Counted from the stretch's first letter, positions 39,201 to 52,353 are shown. The stretch: DNA of 64,000 bases from Varroa destructor (GCF_002443255.2 NW_019211458.1:25676757-25740756), one strand, 5' to 3'. Made by a program: numbers and translations. The notes: a model not told the origin generated them from the sequence alone.

Positions 39201-42200
39201 CATCTTGTTGTTGTCTGTTCCTCGCTGGAAAGGCAAGTTGGATAGTCACACGCTTTTCCAGCAAAGCAGCATTTCTTGCTATTAACACACGCTATAAGTG
39301 CTGTCACATCACAGAATACAATACCTTGGATTAAAAACAATGGTAAATACAGCATTTACTGCCGGATCCGACCTGCACGAGGGAATCGCTGAAGTATTAC
39401 AAGCGTTTGATGTATGTCTATAGGCAAAACGAAAGCCGCATACGAGATGACACAAGAACGCTAATAGTGCATATAGCGGTAAAATATTACCGTTGTATCT
39501 TTGCTTCAAACGTTAGCATGAATACGGTTATGCCGAGCATCACTGGTGCAGGTTCACTGTTTTTAAGTGATGACAAATGTTCAGGTCATTATGACACGAA
39601 ATCGCTGTCATTTAGGAAGTTGTTTAGGTTTATACGTTACATTTATAGATGCTTTATGTGAAACGAATCACTCTAGCGGTAGCACAAACGCAACCCTGTC
39701 AAAAGCCATAATCTAATTCGCAGAATGCGACACCTACCGGAATATTTCGCGCACAGTGGATAGTCAGTTTATATTAAAAAGACGAGTTGATCGGCTTGTA
39801 TGCTGTGGTCTGATATAAAATGTAAAGGTGCACACGACGCTTGTTACTGGTCAACTTTCTAAGCATAGTCTGATCGTATAGCTATCTTCAGGCATGAATA
39901 ACAGCACGTTCTTAAGTCTAAGCAAATTCATAGTTGCGTCCATGCTTGCAAGCAGTAAGTCACTAGCAAAAAAACTCCAACCAAGATCCTTTAGCCCTAA
40001 TAAAAAAGTAGTTGTTCTACATGAACAGTTATTAAAGTGATAGGATGATATGTAGCTTTCCAAAAGTTTGATCTCATGCTGTTTCAAGGAGATCCTTTCT
40101 AGAAGATATTTCATATAGAACAACAAACGAAGTGTGCATCAGTAGAACTATGCAGGATGACAACAGCAAGTTTCGCGTGCATTAATGCATAGGAATTGTC
40201 GAGTATCGCGCTCGTACAATACAAATATCGAGATAATCCTGCGCCCAATATTTCATGTTAACAACAGTTGTGTTCCTGTGCAGCTTAGTAATCCTTGATG
40301 GAACTGGTTGTGTATTAAATCATTATCGTCGTAAATAGTAGTTAGATACGCAAAAGGTTGCAGAAAACTTAGTTTCATATCTGTTTATCTGATTTAATTG
40401 TGCAGCGCATAACTGAGGCACCCCAGTTTCTCTATTCCTATAATGTTATGCTATAAACATGCAAGGTACTCTGATATTAGTCAATCAAAACTATTTAAGC
40501 ATATTCTAAGGATAACATTGTAATAAAGTATTACAGAAATATATAAATGGTATCAGGCAGCCTCTTTCACAAATGTGTTGCACAGCTAAATTGGCTCTTT
40601 GATGCTATAATGTGCGAATATCCTGCTACTGAATAAAGTTAAGTAAAAATTCTACTGTCAAGAGACGCTTTCTTCAACTATGTAGAGATTTTCGCTTCTC
40701 TCCGTGTATTGCCAGTACAACAGTTTGTTTAAATCACAGTATTTTCGCTTTATCAGTGAACAATCGAATTATACAATACTTTGACGAACAGAAGTGCTTT
40801 TCACTGTACTCTATATCAACTACACGCTAATCCTCTAATGGTTATTCGAACAGGTAGAAGAAACTCCGAAAAAGTGCAAACAAATAATCTCGACGGCGAG
40901 TGAATTCCTTACGCAAAAGCAGTTAGAAACGTTCGGAGATGACCCGAAAGAAGAAGTAATGACCTTGGAGCGGATTCTTCTAAAAACGATCAAATTCGAC
41001 TTGCAAGTAGCGCACCCGTACCATTTCATTTTGCGATACGCAAAAGGTGCGTATCATATATAATTTCAATCCAATAGTCACTATTTTTTTTTATACCAGC
41101 AAGGATGCCTAAAGAAGATATTAAACTCTTTTGTATATCTAATAATGTTTTTGTATCATTTGCTATTGAGGTGACGTGTAGCTTTAACTAATTTTCAAAC
41201 CAAAGTACTACATTCCATCATATTTGTATTGTACTCAAATTTGAGATGTGGAAGTTAACTGTTTAACTTCTTCAAAAGATAAGTGCAAGCTTGGCTATGT
41301 GCATAAATACATATATGTCAGCATTATTAATACCGTACGGCGTTTTCGATTATTGAATTCTTTGTCAAATTTCCACAGCAATTCACGGCGACCGGGATAC
41401 AATAGGGCAGATGGTGCAAATGGCTTGGACGTTTATCAACGACTCGTTACAAAGCACTCTATGTCTACAGTGGGAGCCGGAAATTATTGCAATCGCTGCC
41501 ATCTATTTAGCAAGCAAATTATCCAACTTTGAAATTTCCGACTGGCAAGGTAACTTTAAGCGATTTGACATAATAAGCGATTGACACAAATTAATAATAA
41601 AAATGATTACACAATTTGAGCTCATTCGCATATTTTGCGAAATTCTCGAAAATGTAAGTCTGACATTTGGCGGTTATTTTGAATTCATCGTATTCGTTAA
41701 ATAACATAAAATCAGTCTTCGCTGAAGGATATTAATAATCTTTATTGTTTGTGATGTATTTGGTTAAATTATTATGTTATTAGCGATCTGTATATCCTGA
41801 ACAACAATAAGAACAACTCTTAGTGTTAATGGGTACGTCTCCTTACATCTTGTATAGCATGTGCCAAGGACATATCTATTTGTGTCTATCGTAGGCCGAA
41901 CGTCAAGTCAACGTCGATGGTGGGAAGCGTTTGCTTCGGAGGTGTCAGTCGAATTGTTAGAGGATATTTGCCATCAAATATTAGATTTGTACTCTACAGC
42001 GAATCCAGACACTCCGCAGGATTCGCCGCCTGATGAGGAAGAAGTATGTCCAACGCCACCACGAAGACCTCCACAGAGACCGCCTTCGCCACTTAGTAAA
42101 AAGGTAAGACAGAAAAAAGAATATGTATATTGCAAATTATTAGACGCTAGAGAGCTAATCTCTGTTCCGCACACGCCGAGTCTCTATGAGTAACACTGCT

Positions 42201-45200
42201 ACAAAAAGTAATAGCACACTTGCAGAAAGGACAAACAATGTAACTTCACGTTTTAGTGCTGCTTTAATCGTATGTAGCATATATCTTGTTATTAGTTGTC
42301 CCTCTTTTGGTCGATAAATAACTTTTATACTTTTTATTATTTTATATTAAGGAAAAGAAAGAAGAGCCTCATACACCCCAGGAAAGCAAAAACCTGCCGA
42401 TGCCACCCATGCCACCCCTTGGAATGGTTCGTACTTACGCGATATACACATAAATTACTCATTTATTTTACAGTTGAAATATGGCTGAGTTTGTGCGCTT
42501 AATTATGAGGTTCTCATGTATCTAGGTTAGACAGAGAAAAGCATTTTTTCTTTGTCCAACATCCCAACCTCTATTGGAGTAAGCAGATAGAAGTTCCCCA
42601 TGAAGTGATTTTCCCATATATATCTTAAGGACAAGAATAGATAAAGAAAAACGTTTACCTTAAAAGAATACTGATAACAATAACTCTTTAAATATACGCA
42701 AAATTCTTATTAAAAAACTTTGTAAGAAGCATTGACAAAGTTTTTTTTTACCTTGATTCTGTCAACGACGCAAACCAGCATGCTAGCCACGTTAATGTAA
42801 CACTCAATTTTAAATTGACTTTTTCTTTTTTTAATGTTTATCGCTTTTTTCATCTCTTCATCTGTTGTTTGTTTCTGTGGTTTCTTTATTTTTGTGATTG
42901 TCGTTTTTTGTCTTAATCTTTTTCTTTTTCTCTGGGGTTTTCCTCCGGTATTTTCTTTTTTCTTCCTCCGTGCCTGACTGTGTAACGCCGTGTGCTCCCG
43001 TGCTGTGGCCCGTTTCTGATACGATCTTGGGCTCCGCTCGGCTCCTAATCACTTGGTGTGCTGCTCTATCAAATATCGGATACGATGGTGGTTTTGCGCT
43101 ATTCCCTATTCCTAATTTCCCATTTCTAATAACTTAAATTTGAATCTTTCGCTACCCCCTCCCTTCCATCTTAAATCCTGTCTGTCTGCCGACATTCTTT
43201 TTGGTTTGCTGCCGACCGGTCAATCTTGGCCTGCGCGAACACAGGGCAGTACGGTAGCACCACCTCCGCCGTTGCCGAAGGAGCCACAATTCTACGCCCC
43301 GCCACCAAGCGAACCGCCTTCGGCCATTCCGGTACTGGGTGTCACGCACCCGACAGCGCCTCCATCGAGCTCGCAAGGGACTGGCGGGCCATTTGGCGGA
43401 GGAGGTCCACCAATCGGCGGATTAACACCTTTACCCCCGGTTCTACCACCACCACAGCACAGCCTCAACCAACAACCTCCGCATGGACCACAGGCGCACC
43501 CTGTCCTGCAGCAGCAGCCACCGCCTCAACAGCAGCAACAACCGCAACAACAGTCGCAGGTGGTTCCACTTCCGCACAATCACGCTAACAACCACCAGAC
43601 AACTACCCCCGTCGTGCCTCCGCCGCCGCCCCAGGTGAGCTACAAGCAAAAAAGCAAATTGCACTGCAGCGACCGCGGCAGCAGAAATGGTGACAACGAA
43701 AGAAAGCACAGAGATGTTGGAAAGTGGAGACGAAACAAAAAGAACGGATTAAGGTCTATCGTCAAGCTAAAGAAACAGCATCCTGTACAAGGGTGTGGAC
43801 AACACGTAAATCAACCCTGTATAAATATAGTAACATCAACAATCGCATTAAGAACAAAAGCAACAACAATGTTTGACGTTTCCTACCACTGCTACAAAGA
43901 CTTAGAACTGCGCCATGCGCCAGACGAAAATATCTTCTACGACTAACACGTTATTCGGTGGAATATGTCTGAGTTAAAAGCTATTCTTCGATCAGTACTG
44001 TAAAGACTCTGGGTGACAGCAAGTGTACAGCAGTTCGAGTTTTACTAGACGAGTCCTAGTTTCCAAAGAGTCACCTTTATCGGCATGCTCCACCATAATT
44101 ATATGAACGGCATTTTTCTCGATGGATTCTGGCTCACGGCAATTACTAGAGGGTTCTAGTTGAGATTTGTGTGGTTCGCACGCAAGATTGCGTTGTTTGT
44201 TTCAAAGGGACCACCAAGAGGGTCTTGCTATAATTATATCGATGATTCCGGCTAAACCGGTTGATAACAGTTGACTAAAAAAAGCGGCCAATTGATGCCT
44301 ATTTGAAGCTTGGAATAATGGCAACGGATAAACAAGTTGTAGCTATGGAAGTGACCCTGCATCCGCGACATGGAATTGGTGGTTGTTTAAAATGCATGTA
44401 GGATCCTATGCTCAGCCATAATGGACGTATTTTGCAACTAACAGTAAGATAACTATGGGTATTTAAGCACTGATAATGCGATCCTCTATGGAGTGCTTAT
44501 GTGTGGCAAATCAAAACTATTGCTCTTAGCCTACCGCAGGCTGGCCAAGTTTGATGTTCAGAATATTTACATGTGTCACAATTATTTTACAAAGCGTGGG
44601 TTTGGGCGTTCGTACTCTGCAGTGCGCTAACTATGTTCTTCTTTTTGATCAATTACAATTGATTGGACTTGCTGTAATCCAACCTGTCAGGAACGCTAGC
44701 CTAAAGAAATTCTACCTTAGAGATTTCTTATTCCTGAAGAATTCATCATGTACCTATATATGCTGGGCACATTCATTTTAGTGGCGTCTTCGTATAGTCG
44801 AGGAGAGGTATTTCTAAAATGTCGAGGAGTAACGCGTGTATTAACCCAGAGTTTCTCTTTCGCTATTACAGGCACCGGTCGGAGCCGCGGGAAGCGCGGT
44901 GCCTGTTCTAAGCAGCGGACTGTATAGCCGGCCACCCCCGCCACTGCCAAGAAACCACAACAGCCAGGGGCCGCCTTCCGCACACGTGGCCGGATCACCC
45001 TCCGTCCATGTAAGTTCTCATATATATGTATATGTATATATACATTTTTTCTAGTAAGATAATAAAGGTAATAAAAATTCCGACTTGCGGAGATCTAGGT
45101 AAAATGAGAACCGTTCAGAAACCTCAGAGACTTTATATCAAGATGCAGAAGGCGAGTGTCAGCTTGCTAGTTTATTCAGTATCAATTTTTCGGAGATGCA

Positions 45201-46101
45201 TTTAGTCAGACCACCTTCGGCGAGCTTTTTGTGCACTGTGTCTCTCTTATGATAGATCTTCTTTGGTCGCCAATTCTGCATTAAGTATAAAAATTGTTGG
45301 CGTTAGATTAATATGGCAGTGTTAATACTCGAGAAATGTACCTTTTATTGACTTGAGCGTTAATTTTTGATCGTGCTTTGCAGTCCCGTCCGTCGCCTGT
45401 CGTCGGGGTGTCACCTGGAGGGCAGGGTGGTTACGTTCCCCCAGGGGCAGCTAGCTATTTCCTGCATGGACCGCCTCCCGCAGTACCCCCCCAGGACTAT
45501 TCAACGCCTCCACCACCACCTCCACACCAATATTATCCAGCAAACCCACACCACCATCGGCCACCAATGGGCCTACCGCCAACGCCATCTGGCAATGCAC
45601 CCGGACCGGGAGGACCAATTAGAGATCACTATAGGTAAGCATCGATAAAGACAGCTGCTAATAGCTGATGACAAATCATTCGCTGAATCTGTTGTACCAC
45701 AAACTTTGTTACAATAGTGGCCAGTCACATCTTTGCTGATTAATCGCTCGTGGATTTAGCACTGGATTATCATGAACTGTGGTCCAAAGCAGAATTTTAT
45801 TCTTCCATTCTTTAGTTTGGTGGTTAACAATGAAAATTACAGTTTCGTCTTAACATCTAGTAGAATTAATGATGCAGGAAGCGGTTAAAGTCTTATTTTT
45901 TTTTAAATCTCAAAAAGTTACTATGGTAAAAGAATAATAAACGAGCCTACTATCATTGCTACCATAGCTGCTTAGTAAAACTGTACAGTCAATAAGCAAA
46001 TTTTGTGTTGTTCTTTCAGACCGTCAAATCAACACCATCCGTATATGCGAGGGCCGGCTGGCCAAGGTAATCCATATCTGATGCCTCCACAAAGGCGATG
46101 A
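36289..46101 (+). CDS. CCNK: Cyclin K (CDK12/CDK13 partner), 11 coding exons
   Basis: Cyclin K activates CDK12/CDK13, which phosphorylate the RNA polymerase II C-terminal domain in the nucleus. Coding exons: 36289-36369, 37978-38129, 39157-39232, 40854-41046, 41379-41549, 41895-42103, 42352-42426, 43245-43634, 44872-45009, 45384-45634, 46020-46101. All phases join, giving about 605 aa (human about 580). Residues 22-103 carry [14 protein letters not shown] and [12 protein letters not shown]; residues 104-294 carry [44 protein letters not shown] and [13 protein letters not shown]. These are near-verbatim cyclin K cyclin-box motifs. Residues 295-605 form a Pro/Gln/His-rich, low-complexity tail, as in the vertebrate protein. 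Intron 3 uses a GC donor. Weakest joins: the exon 7 donor (ATG|GTTCGT) and the exon 8 acceptor, which has a poor local pyrimidine tract. Met10 (36316) is an alternative start in good context. The identification is firm; the exon 7/8 join is inferred from frame. Confidence 0.95.
42815..42975 (+). repeat. Long pyrimidine-rich tract in cyclin K intron 7
   Basis: About 160 nt are composed overwhelmingly of T and C on the transcribed strand, ending about 270 nt before exon 8. It may support recognition of the otherwise weak exon 8 acceptor. Confidence 0.7.
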
Positions 46102-46226
46102 AATCGAAGCGGCGAGCCTATTAAGGCAAAAATCGCACAACCAACTCTCGAGGTTGATGTACATTAAACCTGTAAAATAGACGTAAACAACTGAAAACGA
46201 ACTTAAATATATTAATATTAGAAAAT

Positions 46227-46232
46227 AATAAA
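46227..46232 (+). terminator. Polyadenylation signal of cyclin K
   Basis: AATAAA lies 126 nt after the cyclin K stop codon in AT-rich sequence. It is the first canonical signal downstream of the gene. Confidence 0.5.
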
Positions 46233-47098
46233 TGTAATCATAATGTTCGATAACGTACCGTTGTATTGAATTCAGTAGTATATGTCGTATAAATGCCTAT
46301 CCCGTGTACACGGCTGAATTCGGGTTTGAATAATAATAGATTTAAGATCACGAAACAGAAATTAGTGTATAAAATTGCTAGTCTAGATCACATCTCATTT
46401 AGAGGCGAGCCGCGTTAAAAACTGACAAAATAAATAATCGCAAATATCTGAAAATCAGAAATCGGCTCAGTGCTGAAGCTATAGCAAGCTAATACAGAAA
46501 GGTTGTTAGCGGAACGTAATTGAACAAGATTTTAATAAATAAGGCTTTAGGTGACGCACGTGTGAATAAGTCACGATTATTTGTATATAAGTTGCTGTTG
46601 CACAACCTGTGAAATTATCTTTTTGACAATTCACGATAGATAATTCATTTTGTTAGAGTGACAAACAGACACTAGAAGCATCTTCTACGGCAAAGCTAGT
46701 AACTGGAATCGCAAATTATCTTTCAGGGTTGTAGTTAGGCTACTTATCTTAATTTCCGACATGTTTGATTAATGGACGTTGGCGTAAATATTAGATAATG
46801 CAAAACTACTTTATCCATATGCAAAGTGCTAATATTCTGTGGTTTGAGATAAGTAGTTTATGGGTATATGGTGTAAGAGAATTAAAAAATAGGTTAGGGA
46901 TGTGACAACTAATTATGCTCGAAGTTAAAAAATTGAATTTAATAAATAGTGTTTAGCTTTATGTAATGCGTTTATCTTCATCATATTAGTAATGGATTCG
47001 TGGATGCGTCTTTATTACTATAAAAGGCTCCGTTTAATTATTATATATGCTGCGGATGGCCATACAAGAATGACGAATCAACTGGTGATAACAAAACA

Positions 47099-47104
47099 TT
47101 TATT
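47099..47104 (-). terminator. Polyadenylation signal of DM4/12 copy 2
   Basis: AATAAA on the minus strand lies about 312 nt after the stop codon, so the 43-nt hairpin would fall within the 3'UTR. Confidence 0.45.
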
Positions 47105-47353
47105 AGGCTTCTAATTTGGGCTTTATAAGCACGAGTGCATAGGCAGTGCAAGGAGAAAAAGCCGTTCGTCATAACACGCTAAAAATCAAGAACGCACGTT
47201 ATATTAAATAGGCGGGTGGATAAAAGTGTCGAACCTATTGCGAAACGACGGGTGCATTTATAAATAGTGTCCGGGCTCGTGGTCACCTGTGCCAAGTTTT
47301 CGTGCTTTTCTAAATAATAATAGTAGAAACTATGGTTTTCTACATCCTTAGAA

Positions 47354-47396
47354 AGCACGATCTCACTCAGCGCTCAGTGCTGAATGAGATCGTGCT
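47354..47396 (-). other. Strong stem-loop in the 3'UTR of DM4/12 copy 2
   Basis: Two 18-nt arms (AGCACGATCTCACTCAGC and its near-perfect complement, one mismatch) flank a 7-nt loop. The hairpin starts 19 nt after the stop codon on the transcribed strand, so it would form in the mRNA. It is followed only by AT-rich sequence, and no such hairpin is seen after the two paralogues. Confidence 0.75.
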
Positions 47397-47415
47397 GTCT
47401 AATGCTCACTCCGCA

Positions 47416-48552
47416 CTATAGGTCGTAACCTTCGAGACGAATCTTCGCAAGTCGTAGAAGACCTTCCGTTTCTACAGGGCAAAGGCTGAATTTGCTCTGG
47501 CACTGTTCGCGTGAGCGGTGGGTCAGGCCCATAATGGCAGCATTCTTATACGGCGTCCAAGGCTCTTCTGGGTTGCTGTCGTTCAGCGACAGCATAAACT
47601 TAGTGACATCGTCGCCCGGGTAACTGTCAAGATTTGGGTTGACAGCCAGCTCGCACACCACACGAAGAATGCACTGGTCCACATCGTACTGATCTACGTA
47701 ACTGAAAACCTGGCGAAGGGCTTCTTCGGGGACAGCTGACGGCGTTGCCCCTTTTGCTTCACGGCGAAGTCGATGATGCGATTGATAGGCGACTGGAGTA
47801 TAAGCCGGTTCAGGAACAGGCTCCGAAGTGTATGCAGATGGAGGTGGGGTATAAGCAGGTAGCGCTGGAGTATATGCGGGCGGCTTCAGAGTATAAGCTA
47901 ATGCGGGTAGAGGCGTCGTCATTGTGGGCTCACGTCCGTATAACGGCTCCTTGAATTCAGGTCCTGACATAGAATAGCCTTTAGAGGATGTCGGGTGGAC
48001 AAGCAGAGACGAAGGTCTATCGGGGATTCTGTTTTGGCTGAGCAGGGCGGAAGCGGGGATTACTATAGGATCGACAAGCTGAATTTGAGGTTGATTTTGA
48101 GCAAGAAACAAGCCTGTTTTGCCTCCAGCCTTTGCTCCCGCAATGGCGCCTATCTTCATAGCCTTGACCTTGAATGGTAGCTCAAGAAGGGCTAACTTGA
48201 TGTTGGCTGCGGTGGAAGCCGCCGTTTTTGCTAACCCCAACTTTGCTTTAGCTAGCTTGACTTTTCCGATACTAAGGCCGAGTGGTGCAAGTAATGGTGC
48301 CTTAGCAAGAAGCAGCTTTAACTTCAGCAGACCTAGGGCTTTAAGACCAAAGAGCGCCGGTAGAGTTAGCTTTAACGGTCCAATGAGAGCTAAAGTTTTC
48401 AGTAGACCAACTGGGAGTAGCACCCTTCCTAAGCTCACAAGACTGCTGCTCAGCGCTGCTAGACCCTGCGTTGCGCCTGCCACCTCCAGAAGCTGCCCAG
48501 AGGCGGCTACGATAAGCAGCAGGAACAAATTTACGATGACTAAGAGACGCAT
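47416..48552 (-). CDS. Secreted DM4/12-domain protein with Tyr-Thr-Pro repeats (copy 2)
   Basis: Single-exon coding region of 378 aa. Residues 1-19 form a signal peptide (MRLLVIVNLFLLLIVAASG). Then comes AGATQGLAAL and the family core GPLKLTLP and LLKLKLLLAK, within a lysine-spaced hydrophobic region to about residue 150. A proline linker carries YTL, YTP, YTP, YTS and YTP units, followed by the basic stretch RLRR. The C-terminal DM4/12 domain has CILRVVCELAV and CQSKFSLCP. It is clearly paralogous to the genes at 26684 and 53103 and lies about 860 nt past the polyadenylation signal of the convergent cyclin K gene. TTTTTTCAG precedes the ATG, indicating a 5'UTR intron; TAAG|GTAAAT near 48944 is a plausible donor. 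A strong hairpin begins 19 nt after the stop codon. Function is unknown; extracellular location is inferred from the signal peptide. Confidence 0.87.
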   Translation of the reverse strand: MRLLVIVNLFLLLIVAASGQLLEVAGATQGLAALSSSLVSLGRVLLPVGLLKTLALIGPLKLTLPALFGLKALGLLKLKLLLAKAPLLAPLGLSIGKVKLAKAKLGLAKTAASTAANIKLALLELPFKVKAMKIGAIAGAKAGGKTGLFLAQNQPQIQLVDPIVIPASALLSQNRIPDRPSSLLVHPTSSKGYSMSGPEFKEPLYGREPTMTTPLPALAYTLKPPAYTPALPAYTPPPSAYTSEPVPEPAYTPVAYQSHHRLRREAKGATPSAVPEEALRQVFSYVDQYDVDQCILRVVCELAVNPNLDSYPGDDVTKFMLSLNDSNPEEPWTPYKNAAIMGLTHRSREQCQSKFSLCPVETEGLLRLAKIRLEGYDL

Positions 48553-48559
48553 CTGAAAA

Positions 48560-51500
48560 AACCAAACAACTTATTTTAGATTTTAAGCACAAATTCTAAA
48601 GAATACAATAAGGTGTACAAACCACCGGTTTAAGTAAACACATTTCTGTACCATCAGGGGAAGCTTCTTGTGCGATTTCGATTATCGTAGAACAGATTGG
48701 TGTTTTGTGTAAATGCAAACAAATTTTAGCAATAGACAAACAAATGATTTTATCTTATCACTTTATTTATTAATTTATTTATTACTTATTGGCAATGAGA
48801 AAGGTTGAGGAAGCTTGGCTTAACAGCGATTACCATATTCCACTGAGTCTACACCTTAGTACGACAAGCCTTTAACTACTGCACGTACTTTACTCGTAAA
48901 AAAAAGTGGTAAAAACTGGAGCTTGGGTTAGTGAAAAATTTACCTTATGTAGGGCATATGGTGCCGCATAAAAGAAAGGATCTCGCTTGTCCTGGCAGAC
49001 CTTCTTGCATTCGGTTCTCTTAGAGACGTCTCGCCTGCGGTGTCTGCTCCGGTCGATCTTAAGTACCTGTCATTAGCCCCCGACGCGCCATAGCTCCGAT
49101 TTAGAGAGCAGCGTAAAGAGAGAGGGCGATGCCTTAGGAAAACACCACAACCACCCCAAGAGCGAGAAGGCACCGCTGACGACAGATCGACGGGTCGTCG
49201 TTAGTTGTGCCTAACACTGGTTCGTTGAAAGCTGTTCGATCCTTGAAAAATCAGAACAGACCTTTGCAACTGACTTCAATGTAGATCACTCCATTAATCA
49301 TTGATACGCTGAACCATTTAATTTGCTCTGCTGAATTCTGAATGTATAGAACATAAACCTAATATACTGAACATAGACATAATACAATAACAAACAAAAG
49401 TGCGATTAAGTTACGGAATAGATTAAAGACACTTTCCACCCCCGAAAAAACCGTTTAAACATAATTACTTCGAAATAATTGTAGTGCTAGCAGCGTAATA
49501 AGATCTTGCTTTTTGATTCGTATAATCTACCATTCATTACATGCGTCAACTCTATACGAAAACTATGGGTGACAAGAATTCGAGAATCTCTGTTTAAGAC
49601 GCGAAACAAATACATCCATCGAGCAGCAGCAGCAAAATGTGATGCCAAACGTGTTCAGCTACTTGCAGAAGAGTGCCAGGCAAATCGCTACGTACTCCTA
49701 ACATGATCACCACAAAATTGCTCTTATAGTAAACGAAACTTCTCTCATTTTTTGCAAATTTGTTTAAATACAATTACTTTTGCTAGTGGTAGTCAAGTAT
49801 TTTATATATGTAGATTGAAATCACGATCTACGTAGAAACAATAAAGTTCTTCACGTCAAACGGATTGGTGTATTAGTCTAGTTCAATTTTTAATACGTTA
49901 ACTTGAACAGTTTACCAGACGTTCCAAAGCAGCGTGATATCTACCACAGTTTTCGCATATCTGGTGCACCCACACATGCGATCAGGTTTCTGGAAGCTTT
50001 GTTTGTCGACGCGCGGCAGAACGAGTTGCGGTTTGTCGATTCTGCTACAAAATGTGTTCAAGTAAATACAATGCACTCCAAATAAATTCGATCATATAGA
50101 CTTATAACAAACAGTTGCATTTCTCACAAACTCTACATTCTATGGTCTCTGTGAAAGTTCCCTATACAATTTAGAAATAATCTAAATAAAATTTTAAATT
50201 CAGTGGGAAAACGATCTCTGAAGTATCAACATGTTGATATACCTAGGTGACTCATTAGTACTGTTGCCATGACATTGGCTAGGCACCGATTGTGAAGAAA
50301 GAAAAATTGATTAGCTCTGTTTCAACAGATCTTATGATCTGAAGCACTGATCTGTACGAACTCAAAGCTCAACTGATAGTTTGTGCTGCCTTAGAGTTCA
50401 TACTAAAATGCAAACGAGTTCATCTTCGATTCTAATTTTTGTAGTTTAGGTACAGAAATCAAAATAGCATATCCGAGTGCTACGTGGAGCTTTTTATTGG
50501 TGTTAGCATAACAATATGAAAAAGACTAAACGCCCAATTAGAATACGACGCTTCAGGGATTCTGACTGTTTATGGTGGCGACCCCTCCGCTATCTGACTG
50601 CGTTGGAATTCGGTTTGATCAGACAGCTGGTGACAACCTGTTCGACATCGTCATTTCTGTTGAAGACTGCTACTTGCAACCCGCCCTTCTCCGGTCATTT
50701 GCCCAAAAAAGGTTCAACTCAGGAATTCTCTGAAAAATCAACATATCGGCAAAACGCGATCACTGAATCAGGGCTAGTACTAGATTCAGGCAAATTAAGC
50801 GATTAAACGTCTGTGAACGAAGTAAATTGATATTTGTCGTTTCTTTAATATTACGTAGAACGAAAATTTTAAAGCTGAAAGCAATTTTTCGTCTACCCAG
50901 CTGGAAATTATCAGGAGAGTCGTAATAAAAACTGTAGGCCTATCTCATACATTGTCTAGCCTGTACGTGTGAAATCATCGAAGGTGTTGCCTACCATTTA
51001 TGAGAACGTTTCAATATCTCAGGCGTTTTAATAGCAAGACGGTGTTTCCTTTGAGGCACAAAATCGGGCCGTTTACTAGGGGTTGTCTAGAACTACCAGT
51101 ATTTTGCGTCTGTTCGTAGCCAATCTGTAATCGAATGGTAGAAATATCCAACAAGCGCACGGCTAGCATTTCCTACTTTTTGTCAGAGAAATATGTTCGG
51201 CTATCAAACCATGTAACTTTAGGAATAGAAAAATATGCCCACTTACACAACAGGAATTTGATACTCCCGCTTGAATGAGGCAGATCTATCGCTAAATACT
51301 AGTTGAAGTATTATTGTTCCGGTGATTCAAAACGTCTTCTATACGAACCTTCGCCTTTGTAAAATTTCAAAATATTTGAATCTAAACTATAAAATAATTA
51401 AGGCTCAGTAAAACTAAAGTTGCCTTAAGCAACGAAAATTGTTCTCCTGAACTCCCTTTAGTAAGGTTTTTTAAGATATTCCTATAAACCGCACAGTTCT

Positions 51501-52353
51501 ACTTCTCAATTGATATTTCGTGATGTTCCACTCCATAAGACTGACACCTAAGTATCTTGGACATTTTCATCAAAACTTTTTTGTGCCGGCGTAACTCTAC
51601 TCTAAAAAGGATACTACAGCTTGCAATAAATGTCACAGTATACTAGTGTCTGCTCATTAATTAAACAATTTATCGCCCTAATTATATTAGATAGGGTCCC
51701 ATGGGAAAAATTCATTGGGAGGTTGGGTTGTCAACGCGGCTGAAACAGCGAACCCAGTTTAGTTTGAGGTTGAGGCAAGTTCTAACTCGCGCAGTTTTTC
51801 CTGGATCATTTGTAAGACCGGATTAGTCAAACAGGTCTATTTGATTAGTCATTGAGTAATTGTTATAATTTAATTGGGGCTAATTATCTTTAAAAAAAGA
51901 ACTCTGCATATTAGCATCATTGAAGTCTATAAACCCTACAGAAACCTCGCAGTATGAGCCTTTTGTTTTGGCGCACATATACGATTTTGTAACTGAACAA
52001 GCACCACCGAGCATATTCAGATATCTAAAGTCTCGCGTATTTTTCGGTGTATTTTGTTCATATTAAAATTTGATCGCTACTTCACTAACGGCAGATTTTA
52101 CAGCTTATTACGGATTATTTTTGACGGACATATGTTAGAGAAGTATGAATTTGTGTCCTGTTTATGTGTTTGTAACATGCCACCTGTGTCCGTTTTTAAA
52201 TACCGATTTTCACATAGACTAGAATTAATATAATTGAAAACTACTAAGTGAAAACAGCAGAGGTTGAAGTGTTGCGAAGCTTATCTAATTGCTTCAACTC
52301 TTACTTAAACGTTCCGTCAGATAGCTAGCTCCTAGCACGAAACGAAGTCTGTC
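48560..52353. other. Intergenic sequence between DM4/12 copies 2 and 3
   Basis: Includes the GC-richer probable 5' region of copy 2 (48940-49200), the exon 1-like segment at 49903-50061 and an open frame at 50516-50806. Otherwise AT-rich without recognised genes. Confidence 0.45.
49903..50061 (+). other. Exon 1-like open segment of the plus-strand family
   Basis: A 53-codon open segment ends CAA|GTAAAT in phase 0. It contains FLEALFVDARQNELRF, comparable to LVETLLDRNRENLKK in exon 1 at 56156. A following open frame (50516-50806) has a DC-x4-P motif like exon 3, but I could not join the two. It may be an isolated remnant or chance. Confidence 0.15.

Noticed and set aside
43226..43709. Alternative frames on both strands over cyclin K exon 8
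   Set aside because: Shadows of a proline/glutamine-rich low-complexity exon.
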